Translations under genes and position numbers: made by a program
Notes under the pieces: generated by a model
The model's input: the letters and a program-made list of their open reading frames with translations, nothing else
Told to the model about the DNA's origin: nothing
The model's database searches: none
Source: Bacillota bacterium
GTDB taxonomy: Bacteria > Bacillota > Clostridia > Lachnospirales > Lachnospiraceae
DNA length: 7,314 nucleotides
Direction: 5' to 3'
Assembly: GCA_023415055.1 (NCBI GenBank)
Contig: JAEZLZ010000082.1
Location: 1 to 7,314, forward strand
Shown: positions 1 through 5,472 of the stretch, in pieces
Layout: every line of letters begins with the position of its first letter
How positions within the stretch are numbered: the stretch's first letter is position 1

Positions 1-749
1 CTGATCGCAGTTGCCATCAGCTTAGCGAGCTTCGATAACATGTCCTCCTTGGATAGATTATTAGCCAATGTAATAATGAGGTAGAAATTTATCATTGGGA
101 TAATCACTTTTATCAGCAGAAAGTCAACCAGAGTGATTAGCATAAGAACTGCCTCATAATACATCATTGAGGTTGCAGCTCCACCCGTAAAGGCAACCGA
201 CATAAAATAGGTTGGGACCAGTGCTCTCATGAAATCCAGGATGGAACTGATCGTAGTTGCAGCTATTTGTGAGGCTGTAATAAATGAACCAATCAGCAGA
301 GCAAACAATAATAAATAGGTAACATAATACCCCGTCTCAGATACTTGGTTGTTCTTAAAGGCCATGGACAGATTCGTAAACAGGGCTGCGATCAAAGCTA
401 TGGTAATCAGGCTACCGAAGGTCGTAAGGTTAGCTTTAATCTCTCCACGGACGGATGAAGTCACTTCATTTGCCACCCCGGAGATAGAAAACGGCTGCTC
501 TCCCCGCACCAGCTTTCCTACATATTCTCCGAAATCAAAACTATTCTCCTTTCCCATCACATCCTTTATCACCTCCTGTATGTCTGAGTAATCAATATCC
601 TCACCTGTATAAGACTCCAGATCACTATTTCCATCAAAGGTCTGCGAGGAGGATGCCCTCACTTCCTCAGATGAGATTAATGTCATGATGAGGATCAAAA
701 ACGGAATAAACAGGAGACGTCTTAAACTCCTTCTTCGATTGCTGTGCAT
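1..749 (-). CDS. spoIIIAE: Stage III sporulation protein AE, N-terminal part (gene runs off left edge)
   Basis: Polytopic membrane protein of the SpoIIIA complex, made in the mother cell and placed in the outer forespore membrane, where the complex with SpoIIQ supports forespore development. About 249 residues are visible; B. subtilis SpoIIIAE is about 400, so the C-terminal third lies outside the window. Visible: a signal peptide (Arg-rich start NRRRSLRR, hydrophobic core to about residue 26, possible cleavage after VRA near 32), a soluble acidic stretch to about 105, then hydrophobic segments near 111-130, 142-163, 178-198 and 200-230. The ATG at 747-749 has AGGTG six bases upstream and lies 23 bp after the spoIIIAD stop, as expected in this operon. 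Identification rests on operon position plus this topology and the motifs GGAATSMMYY and KVIIPMINFY. The gene has no in-window stop, so it would be missed by tools that require complete frames. Confidence 0.93.
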   Translation of the reverse strand, partial: MHSNRRRSLRRLLFIPFLILIMTLISSEEVRASSSQTFDGNSDLESYTGEDIDYSDIQEVIKDVMGKENSFDFGEYVGKLVRGEQPFSISGVANEVTSSVRGEIKANLTTFGSLITIALIAALFTNLSMAFKNNQVSETGYYVTYLLLFALLIGSFITASQIAATTISSILDFMRALVPTYFMSVAFTGGAATSMMYYEAVLMLITLVDFLLIKVIIPMINFYLIITLANNLSKEDMLSKLAKLMATAI

Positions 750-772
750 AACATTCACCTCATTCTTGTGTT

Positions 773-1156
773 CTACGCAGTTAACAGGTTGTCTATGGTA
801 TCCAGAATGGCTAACATGATCGGCATGCTGATTGCCAGAATCGTAAGTTTTCCTACCAGCTCAATCTGATCGGCAATTGCCTGGTATCCGGAATCCTTGC
901 AAAGCGAGGAGGCTATCTCGGTTACATAGGTGATTCCAATGATTTTAATCAATATAGTGACATAGGATTTATTGACCTTAATATATCCCTGCAACTGTTC
1001 TATGGCATCAAAGATTACCTCAAGCTTACTAAGGCCCCAGATCAGAATTAGAATGCATGCTCCAATACTGATATAAAGTGAATACTCCTCCTTACCCTTT
1101 TTAAAAATAATCGCCAGAATGATAGCTACAAGTCCGGCAACAGCGATTCGTATCAT
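773..1156 (-). CDS. spoIIIAD: Stage III sporulation protein AD
   Basis: Small integral membrane protein of the SpoIIIA-SpoIIQ channel. The product is 127 residues (B. subtilis about 133). Hydrophobic segments lie at about 1-16, 24-42, 60-75 and 100-123; the stretch ILIKIIGITYVTEIASSLCK and the following KDSGYQAIADQIELVGK are typical of SpoIIIAD (B. subtilis has ILKIIGIAYIAEFGAQLTKDAG). The start chosen is the ATG at 1154-1156 (MIRIAVAGL), preceded by GGGAGGT at five-base spacing. A longer in-frame version from 1195 would add 13 hydrophilic residues, overlap spoIIIAC and lacks a comparable ribosome binding site. It lies between spoIIIAC (31 bp) and spoIIIAE (23 bp), so it is co-transcribed with them under the promoter upstream of spoIIIAA. 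Confidence 0.95.
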   Translation of the reverse strand: MIRIAVAGLVAIILAIIFKKGKEEYSLYISIGACILILIWGLSKLEVIFDAIEQLQGYIKVNKSYVTILIKIIGITYVTEIASSLCKDSGYQAIADQIELVGKLTILAISMPIMLAILDTIDNLLTA

Positions 1157-1187
1157 ATTGACCTCCCAGTTTCTTTCCCTCTTATGG

Positions 1188-1385
1188 CTATACAATGTTG
1201 AAGAGCTGTTGAATCGAGATAAATAATTCCGTTATATGCGGCAATAGCCATAATAGGACCAATATCAGTCCTGCCAAGCTAGTAAGGAAGGCCAGGTCAT
1301 CCCGTCCCGATTGCTTCAATATTTGATTTAATACGGACACCAGTATACCCACCAGTGCAATTCTTAATATGAAATAGATATCCAT
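1188..1385 (-). CDS. spoIIIAC: Stage III sporulation protein AC
   Basis: Very small membrane protein of the SpoIIIA complex, 65 residues with two hydrophobic helices (about 3-20 and 31-50) joined by a polar turn containing NQILKQSGRDD, which is characteristic of clostridial SpoIIIAC. B. subtilis SpoIIIAC is 68 residues. The start is set at the ATG at 1383-1385 (MDIYFILRIA), which has GGAG six bases upstream. In-frame ATGs at 1391, 1397 and 1415 would add up to ten residues, but the sequence before 1415 is A/T-rich without a clear Shine-Dalgarno. The gene sits 37 bp after spoIIIAB and 31 bp before spoIIIAD in the conserved operon order. Function is inferred from family and context; the protein has no catalytic motif. 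Confidence 0.94.
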   Translation of the reverse strand: MDIYFILRIALVGILVSVLNQILKQSGRDDLAFLTSLAGLILVLLWLLPHITELFISIQQLFNIV

Positions 1386-1422
1386 AAGCATCTCCATTGC
1401 GGCATATCGTGCCATCGAATTT

Positions 1423-1947
1423 TTAGATCATAACGATTGAGATGAATACTCCGGCCATAATTCCAAGGCTGTTGTATAAGTAAGCTCTCTCCTTCACCGT
1501 CTTAGTCAGCTCCGCAGTCTCCTCCTCCAGCTGTGACAGATACAGCTCAAAGGTATTCATCTGCATATCTTTGTCCAGATAGCCGAGATTTTCTCCAAAA
1601 CTAATCAGTTGATTCTTGTCCTTTTTCGTCAAAGAGGTATTGATCAATTTCTTCTCTACAGCCTCCTTCCACACCTCGGAAAAGGTCCGTCCGGATAGCT
1701 CCTGCAGCTTTTTACTTACATGCTCAAAAAACGGGTAAAAGCTTCCTTTATACCTCCGGGCAATTACGCTGATTGCTTCCGGAAGCGGTGTATTGGCATA
1801 TCGGATATCTCCCTTCAGGAGACCGATTAATTTTCGTAGTTCCTTCAAATCCTCAATACGGCACTTCATCTCAGAGCTGAAGAAGAAGCCCATACCGGTA
1901 GAGGATGCGATTACCAGAATACATCCGACAATTTTCAAAATAGTCAT
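1423..1947 (-). CDS. spoIIIAB: Stage III sporulation protein AB
   Basis: Membrane-anchored component of the SpoIIIA complex, 174 residues (B. subtilis 171). It has a hydrophobic N-terminal anchor (about 1-22, TILKIVGCILVIASSTGMGF), a largely helical cytoplasmic middle with charged residues, and a C-terminal hydrophobic segment (about 155-174, ending GVFISIVMI). Family hallmarks are the ELRKLIGLLKGDIRYANTPL region with the conserved TPL, and SFGENLGYLDKDMQ. Structural work has related this family to type II secretion GspF-like proteins, which fits its pairing with the ATPase SpoIIIAA. The start is the ATG at 1945-1947, preceded by AGGAGG at about ten bases. A longer frame from 2004 would overlap spoIIIAA and is unlikely. 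It begins 29 bp after the spoIIIAA stop. Confidence 0.95.
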   Translation of the reverse strand: MTILKIVGCILVIASSTGMGFFFSSEMKCRIEDLKELRKLIGLLKGDIRYANTPLPEAISVIARRYKGSFYPFFEHVSKKLQELSGRTFSEVWKEAVEKKLINTSLTKKDKNQLISFGENLGYLDKDMQMNTFELYLSQLEEETAELTKTVKERAYLYNSLGIMAGVFISIVMI

Positions 1948-1976
1948 ATCAGGTTGTCCTCCTTTCCTTATACGGC

Positions 1977-2936
1977 CTACTTCACGCAGTATAATTTCTT
2001 CCACTGGGCATCATAAATTTCTTCCAAATGCCCGATTCCTTTTTTGTTGTTCAGGAGAATATAGCGTTCAAATAATCTTTTCTCCATCAATTCCCCCAGA
2101 ACCGGTTTACTTCTGATATCTTCCAGAGAGCTTCCATGAATCGTAGCAATCAGCTTACACCCGCAGCCTATGACATAATCAATTGCTTCCAGTTCCTCCT
2201 TGGAACCAAGTTCATCCACAGCAATCACCTGAGGCGACATCGAACGAATCAGCATCAGCATACCCTTTGCTTTGGGACAGCAATCCAGAATATCGGTCCG
2301 AATCCCCACTTCATTCTGAGGAGTGCCCATGTAACAAGCGCCGATCTCAGAGCGTTCATCCACGACTCCGATACTCATACCGGGAAGTAATTCGCTTCCG
2401 TCTGAAAGCTGTCTTATAATATCGCGTAGCAGGGTGGTCTTGCCGCATCGAGGAGGTGAGATAATTAATGTATGGTAGATTCCCTTACTCTCCTGATTGA
2501 TCAAATACGGCAATACTGCATCGGCGCAGCCCTTCACCTGATGAGCCAGACGCACATTGATAAAGGAAATGTGTTTCATTCCCTTGATTGAATCATCCTC
2601 CACGATAATCTTTCCTGCGATCCCGATCCTGTGCCCTCCGCTGATTGTGATAAAGCCCTGTCGGATCTCCTCTTCAAATGCATAAAGAGAATAATTACTT
2701 ATGTACTCCATTGTCTCGCGGATTTCATTCTTTGTAATTATAATTGCCTTTGCCGGCTGCTTTACCAGCTTGGCCTCTTCTGTCACAAAAGACTCCTGGT
2801 TACTATAGATAATAAGAAGCGGTGCATTGATACGAAGCCGGATTTCCTGCAGCTGATCAAAATCAATACTTAGCTTGCCAAAAACTGTTCGAAGCTTCAG
2901 TGATAATATTTTCAACAGCTCGTCTTTCGTGTTCAT
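1977..2936 (-). CDS. spoIIIAA: Stage III sporulation protein AA, secretion-type ATPase
   Basis: Cytoplasmic P-loop ATPase of the SpoIIIA complex, related to type II/IV secretion ATPases, thought to power the mother-cell-to-forespore channel. It is 319 residues, close to the family norm of about 305-320. N-terminal domain about 1-130 with GFITISGGHRIGIAGK at 94-109; Walker A region SPPRCGKTT at 160-168; the acidic motif VVDERSEIGA at 191-200; Walker B VIAVDE at 237-242; and a sensor-like ATIHGSS at 264-270. The usual first Gly of the Walker A motif is Ser160 here (B. subtilis has GPPQTGKTT). The ATG at 2934-2936 has GGAGGG six bases upstream. It is the first gene of the operon; promoter candidates lie at 3043-3071. 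Confidence 0.97.
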   Translation of the reverse strand: MNTKDELLKILSLKLRTVFGKLSIDFDQLQEIRLRINAPLLIIYSNQESFVTEEAKLVKQPAKAIIITKNEIRETMEYISNYSLYAFEEEIRQGFITISGGHRIGIAGKIIVEDDSIKGMKHISFINVRLAHQVKGCADAVLPYLINQESKGIYHTLIISPPRCGKTTLLRDIIRQLSDGSELLPGMSIGVVDERSEIGACYMGTPQNEVGIRTDILDCCPKAKGMLMLIRSMSPQVIAVDELGSKEELEAIDYVIGCGCKLIATIHGSSLEDIRSKPVLGELMEKRLFERYILLNNKKGIGHLEEIYDAQWKKLYCVK

Positions 2937-2961
2937 AGTGCTCCCTCCTTATTACACTGTT

Positions 2962-2986
2962 GCAGGGTGGCTTATCCACCTTCTGC
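2962..2986 (-). other. Stem-loop in the spoIIIAA mRNA leader
   Basis: GCAG-GGTGG and CCACC-TT-CTGC pair into a 9-bp stem with a two-base bulge and a CTTAT loop (plus-strand reading). If the sigma-E candidate is the promoter, this would be in the untranslated leader, about 20 bases before the ribosome binding site. No T-run follows on the minus strand, so it is not an intrinsic terminator. Its role is unknown. Confidence 0.45.
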
Positions 2987-2999
2987 TTAAAACAAGATA

Positions 3000-3014
3000 T
3001 TCCCTGTCAGGGAA
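3000..3014. repeat. Perfect 7-1-7 palindrome upstream of spoIIIAA
   Basis: TTCCCTG-T-CAGGGAA is a perfect inverted repeat with a single central base. A one-base loop makes an RNA hairpin poor, so a protein-binding operator is more likely. It lies between the candidate sigma-E promoter and spoIIIAA, on the transcribed side, and also about 150-160 bp upstream of aroE. I do not recognise the regulator. Confidence 0.5.
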
Positions 3015-3025
3015 AAATATACTTA

Positions 3026-3035
3026 GAATGTCCAA
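3026..3035 (-). promoter_or_regulatory. Possible SpoIIID binding site
   Basis: TTGGACATTC on the minus strand matches nine of ten positions of the SpoIIID consensus WWRRACARNY. It lies about 8 bp downstream of the candidate sigma-E -10 element, around the expected transcription start, where binding would repress. In B. subtilis spoIIIA is a sigma-E operon also affected by SpoIIID. The consensus is degenerate, so a chance match is possible. Confidence 0.35.
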
Positions 3036-3042
3036 GAAATAA

Positions 3043-3071
3043 CTTGTATCTTTTTGTCATCTATATTATTC
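3043..3071 (-). promoter_or_regulatory. Candidate sigma-E promoter of the spoIIIA operon
   Basis: On the minus strand GAATAAT (3065-3071) is followed after 14 bp by GATACAAG (3043-3050). This resembles the sigma-E pattern of a -35 like KMATATT, a 13-15 bp spacer and a -10 like CATACAAT, with one or two mismatches in each element. It would give a leader of about 100 bases before spoIIIAA. The expected regulation of the operon supports it; the match itself is moderate. Confidence 0.5.
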
Positions 3072-3172
3072 TGTAAAGCAAGAAGTAAGATATAAAATAT
3101 CCTTGATTTTTATTACAGCGGAGCAGAAAATGACAGAGGCTAGGAAGCTTCGGAAAGGACGGCGTGGTATCT

Positions 3173-3946
3173 ATGATGCGTTATGGTTTGATCGGGGAGA
3201 AATTAGGACATAGCTATTCGAAGCTCATTCATGAGAAAATCGCAGATTATACTTATGATTTGAAACCACTATCCAAGGAGGAGTTCACAGCGTTTATGCA
3301 ACGTAAGGAGTTCGCTGCAATTAACGTCACCATTCCGTATAAACAGGCTGTTATTCCCTATCTGGATGAACTTGACCCCTTGGCGAACGAGATCGGAGCA
3401 GTCAACACCATCGTTAACCGGTCCGGCCGTTATATCGGGTATAATACCGACTTCTTCGGTTTTCGATTCCTGCTGGAACATAATGAGATCAATGTCACGG
3501 GAAAGAAATGCTTGATTCTGGGCAGCGGCGGAACCTCCCACACAGTTGCTGCCGTGTTTCGTCATCTGGGTGCTTCCCAAATACTCATCGTAAGCAGACA
3601 CCCCTCCGCTTCGACTATCACTTACGAGGATAGTCTTGCTAATCATACCGATGCTCAGATTATTGCAAATACTACCCCGCTGGGGATGTACCCGAATATG
3701 GAGGCATCGCCAATTGATTTAGCTCCGTTTGTGCACTGTGAAGCAGTCGTGGACGCTATCTTCAATCCGTTGGAAACAAGGCTCACCAAACAGGCAAAGC
3801 AGCTTGGAATGAAGGGGATTACCGGTCTTGTGATGTTAGTCGCCCAAGCGAAACAGGCGATTGAATATTTTCTGGATCAGAAGCTGGATGATGCTGTAAT
3901 AGAAGACACCTATCAATATCTTCTTGAGACGATCAAGGATATATAG
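3173..3946 (+). CDS. aroE: Shikimate dehydrogenase (NADP+)
   Basis: Cytosolic enzyme reducing 3-dehydroshikimate to shikimate with NADPH in the chorismate pathway. The product is 257 residues from the ATG at 3173 (family about 260-290). N-terminal substrate domain: GHSYSK at 12-17, whose Ser residues bind shikimate; NVTIPYK with catalytic Lys57; GAVNT at 75-79; NTDFFGF with catalytic Asp93. Nucleotide domain: glycine-rich GSGGTS at 117-122, then NTTPLGM at 166-172 and IFNPLET near 196-202. A Gln (QAK, about 225) sits in the usual C-terminal helix. The family usually has SxSP; here Lys follows the second Ser. The start is uncertain: a GTG at 3164 is very close to AAAGGA (3154-3159), while ATG 3173 or 3176 has long spacing but matches the usual short N-terminus. 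No convincing sigma-A promoter was found. It is divergent from spoIIIA and precedes the small gene at 3984. Confidence 0.95.
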   Translation: MMRYGLIGEKLGHSYSKLIHEKIADYTYDLKPLSKEEFTAFMQRKEFAAINVTIPYKQAVIPYLDELDPLANEIGAVNTIVNRSGRYIGYNTDFFGFRFLLEHNEINVTGKKCLILGSGGTSHTVAAVFRHLGASQILIVSRHPSASTITYEDSLANHTDAQIIANTTPLGMYPNMEASPIDLAPFVHCEAVVDAIFNPLETRLTKQAKQLGMKGITGLVMLVAQAKQAIEYFLDQKLDDAVIEDTYQYLLETIKDI

Positions 3947-3983
3947 TAAGCGAGGCTTTAGCAGCAAAGAAGTGAGGATTAAA

Positions 3984-4220
3984 ATGAATATCTTTTATCG
4001 CAGAGAACTATATATCACCATGGATTTGATGAAACTGAATGCCGTGATAAATGCGCTTAACGAAGAGAAAATCGCATTTTTTTATAAGACAAAGAGTACG
4101 ATAAATCAGCACGGCAGAGTGGAAAGCATTGGCTTAAACAATAAAGGAATGTTTTTATACTATATTTATGTACACAAGAAGGATTTAGAAACAGCAAGAA
4201 GATTGATGAAAGACTTCTAA
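3984..4220 (+). CDS. Hypothetical protein, 78 aa, downstream of aroE
   Basis: A soluble, basic small protein starting MNIFYRRELYITMD and ending ETARRLMKDF. The ATG at 3984 has AGTGAGGA at five-base spacing; a longer in-frame version from 3924 would overlap the end of aroE and has no better signal. It starts 37 bp after the aroE stop and is probably co-transcribed. The layout, a start like ELYITMDLMKLNAVINAL, a short central segment, then YYIYVHKKDLETARRLM, recalls the alpha-beta pattern of the small DUF2007-type putative signal-transducing proteins, in which a beta-strand and an acidic/hydrophobic helix close the fold. That relation is only an impression. No signal peptide, membrane segment or catalytic motif is visible. 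The function is unknown. Confidence 0.8.
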   Translation: MNIFYRRELYITMDLMKLNAVINALNEEKIAFFYKTKSTINQHGRVESIGLNNKGMFLYYIYVHKKDLETARRLMKDF

Positions 4221-4238
4221 AAGGAATCCACATAAAGA

Positions 4239-4281
4239 TAGCGCAATCCGTCAAAATCTAACTTTTTACGGCACTGCGCTA
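4239..4281. repeat. Stem-loop A between convergent genes
   Basis: TAGCGCA (4239-4245) pairs with TGCGCTA (4275-4281), then after an internal loop (AT against CAC) CCGT pairs with ACGG (4268-4271), and AAAA with TTTT around a TCTAACT loop. It lies 18 bp after the 78-aa gene. It may serve as a terminator for the aroE transcript, although only an A/T-rich stretch (AAATTATTATT) follows and not a clean T-run. Confidence 0.55.
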
Positions 4282-4294
4282 AATTATTATTCGA

Positions 4295-4315
4295 AGTGTG
4301 CCCACCGGGCACACT
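4295..4315. repeat. Stem-loop B, perfect GC-rich hairpin
   Basis: AGTGTGCCC (4295-4303) and GGGCACACT (4307-4315) form a perfect 9-bp stem with an ACC triloop. It has no T-run on either side and abuts stem-loop C directly. Either it is part of a compound terminator or of a mobile palindromic element. Confidence 0.65.
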
Positions 4316-4365
4316 AACAATAGAAAGTTCGCGAAGCGTGCTTTCTATTGTTGATCACTTTTTTT
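4316..4365 (+). terminator. Stem-loop C with T-run: terminator of the aroE transcript
   Basis: AACAATAGAAAG (4316-4327) and CTTTCTATTGTT (4341-4352) form a perfect 12-bp stem. Inside it, after a two-base mismatch, CGC and GCG close a GAA triloop (4330-4338). Seven T residues (4359-4365) follow six bases after the stem on the plus strand, so it can stop transcription from aroE. The stem lies directly after the stop of the convergent GIY-YIG gene, so it may also protect or end that mRNA. The T-run distance is longer than ideal. Confidence 0.6.
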
Positions 4366-4681
4366 CGAGAAACATATCATACATCGTTCGTATATCATCT
4401 GCGAACTCTTTATCTGTCTGAGACTCTCCTTTTTCCAGCTGCTCCAGAATATCAAAGGAGAAGGCTTCTGCCCCGTACTGTTTCCAGTCTACACTCATTC
4501 CCGGTTCGGGGCATAAATTTGTCGAAGTAAAAAATTCAAATTTGTTTTTCTGCCCTGCAAGATCCTTGGTCGATTTGATCCACCTTCGGCCGCTTCCGGT
4601 GCAGGTGATACTGTATACCCCTCCGATGACAGCCCTGTTTTTATATTGTTCCTTAATTTCTTTTTTTGATAACTTTTCCAT
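4355..4681 (-). CDS. GIY-YIG-like protein with degenerate active site
   Basis: A 108-residue soluble protein with the start of a GIY-YIG fold: GGVYSITC at 20-27 (Tyr23 is the Tyr of GIY) and RRWIKSTKDL at 32-41 in place of the YIG strand. The rest (VDWKQYGAEAFSFDILEQLEK at 64-84) matches the DWxxYGxxxFxxxILE pattern common in small Firmicute members of this superfamily. The second Tyr is Trp34, the YIG Gly is Lys36, and I see no Arg at the position expected of active nucleases, so cleavage activity is doubtful; a DNA-binding or unrelated role is possible. The ATG at 4679-4681 has AGAGGA eight bases upstream. It begins 92 bp after the HTH-desulfoferrodoxin gene; no strong promoter or terminator was seen in that gap, so read-through is possible. 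Confidence 0.8.
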   Translation of the reverse strand: MEKLSKKEIKEQYKNRAVIGGVYSITCTGSGRRWIKSTKDLAGQKNKFEFFTSTNLCPEPGMSVDWKQYGAEAFSFDILEQLEKGESQTDKEFADDIRTMYDMFLEKK

Positions 4682-4773
4682 GATCTTATTCCTCTTTCAG
4701 CATTACATAGGCCAAATCTGTATAACAAACACCCTTCGTTAACCTGCCTAACCAATTCTAATGGTTGCCTGCT

Positions 4774-5376
4774 CTATAGAACTTGAAGTCCGTGCTTCGT
4801 ACAATAATAATAGAGTCTGGCACCATATTTTTGTTGTAATCTAGCTCCGTTGATCTTAGGTAAACGAATCTCTGCCGTCTGCTCCGGATAGAGCCTAACG
4901 AGTAAAAGCTTATCGCTTGCAACATATGCTACAAAGGAAATATAATGCGTCTTACTCATCTCATGATCAAAGGTGATATAGTATTCTCCTTCAGCGTCTT
5001 CCACCGTCACAGCATGCAGTTCCTCCGCCTGCTGGGCTCTAAGTGAGGATAGCTTTCGCCCACAGCATGAAATCTCAGCATCCCCGGTATTCGTAATCAC
5101 ATTACCACAGCTGGGACAGACATAGAACTTAATGCGCTTCAGATTACCTATCTCGAGATTATTCAACTTAAGTTCACCGGCTAATAACTGCTCAATATTC
5201 ACTTCAAATAACTCTGACAGCTCGCCAAGCAGAGAGACATCCGGACACCCCAGACCTCGCTCCCATTTTGAAATTGTTTTATCACTAATATTCAGCCGGT
5301 CAGCGATCTGCTTTTGGGTCATCCCTTTTTCTCTTCGCAGACGATATAATAAGGTTCCTACTTTATTGCAATCCAC
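4774..5376 (-). CDS. HTH (XRE) regulator fused to desulfoferrodoxin/superoxide-reductase domain
   Basis: A 200-residue two-part protein. Residues about 5-60 form an XRE helix-turn-helix (LRREKGMTQKQIADRLNISD, then KTISKWERG). Residues about 82-200 match a class I desulfoferrodoxin. Centre I, an Fe(Cys)4 desulforedoxin site, is Cys87, Cys90, Cys104 and Cys105 (YVCPSCGN, then CCGRKL). Centre II, the superoxide-reducing Fe(His)4Cys site, is His121, His138, His144, Cys192 and His195 (HEMSKTHYISF; YYYCTKHGL). All nine ligands are present. The Lys next to the first His in catalytic enzymes (EKH) is Leu120 here (ELH). This suggests a regulator whose DNA binding responds to superoxide, oxygen or iron; catalysis is uncertain. 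The start chosen is the GTG at 5376, with GGAGGG seven bases upstream. An in-frame ATG at 5391 adds five residues but lies almost at the predicted transcription start. HTH-fused superoxide reductases have been catalogued before. Confidence 0.9.
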   Translation of the reverse strand: MDCNKVGTLLYRLRREKGMTQKQIADRLNISDKTISKWERGLGCPDVSLLGELSELFEVNIEQLLAGELKLNNLEIGNLKRIKFYVCPSCGNVITNTGDAEISCCGRKLSSLRAQQAEELHAVTVEDAEGEYYITFDHEMSKTHYISFVAYVASDKLLLVRLYPEQTAEIRLPKINGARLQQKYGARLYYYCTKHGLQVL

Positions 5377-5402
5377 TGAGCATCCCTCCATCTTTCTCCT
5401 AG

Positions 5403-5420
5403 ATCATACCGAATCATACC
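5403..5420. repeat. Tandem 8-bp repeat at 10-bp spacing on the promoter
   Basis: ATCATACC occurs at 5403-5410 and again at 5413-5420 (GGTATGAT twice on the minus strand). The repeat period of 10 bp places both copies on one face of the helix, and one copy covers the -10 element. This is the geometry of a repressor operator, and the downstream HTH protein is the obvious candidate ligand. Confidence 0.55.
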
Positions 5421-5431
5421 TATTTTTGCAA
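5403..5431 (-). promoter_or_regulatory. Sigma-A promoter of the HTH-desulfoferrodoxin gene
   Basis: TTGCAA (5426-5431) and TATGAT (5403-5408) on the minus strand are separated by exactly 17 bp, each matching four to five of six consensus bases. The start of transcription would fall near 5395-5397, giving a leader of about 20 bases to the GTG start with GGAGGG inside it. Confidence 0.7.
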
Positions 5432-5449
5432 TAAACGCTCCGTAGAGTT

Positions 5450-5465
5450 GTAATAATCTTATTAC
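5450..5465. repeat. Perfect 7-2-7 inverted repeat upstream of the promoter
   Basis: GTAATAA-TC-TTATTAC is a perfect A/T-rich palindrome 18 bp upstream of the -35 element and 7 bp after the stop of the membrane-protein gene. It resembles Fur/PerR-type boxes in composition but has a two-base centre where those are 7-1-7. It could be an operator or activator site; it is too A/T-rich to be a good terminator stem. Confidence 0.5.
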
Positions 5466-5472
5466 TTATTTC

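Noticed and set aside
1793..2873. Several plus-strand frames of 78-107 codons across spoIIIAB and spoIIIAA.
   Set aside because: All are antisense shadows of well-supported sporulation genes, with implausible protein composition.
3054..3096. TTGTCA followed by TATAAA as a sigma-A promoter for aroE.
   Set aside because: The spacing is 31 bp; no pairing of hexamers at 16-18 bp was convincing in this gap.
3269..3646. A 125-codon minus-strand frame inside aroE.
   Set aside because: It is antisense to strongly conserved aroE motifs, has no ribosome binding site and resembles no protein; a shadow frame.
4735..4770. AACCA and TGGTT as a terminator after the HTH-desulfoferrodoxin gene.
   Set aside because: Only a 5-bp stem with no T-run; too weak to call.
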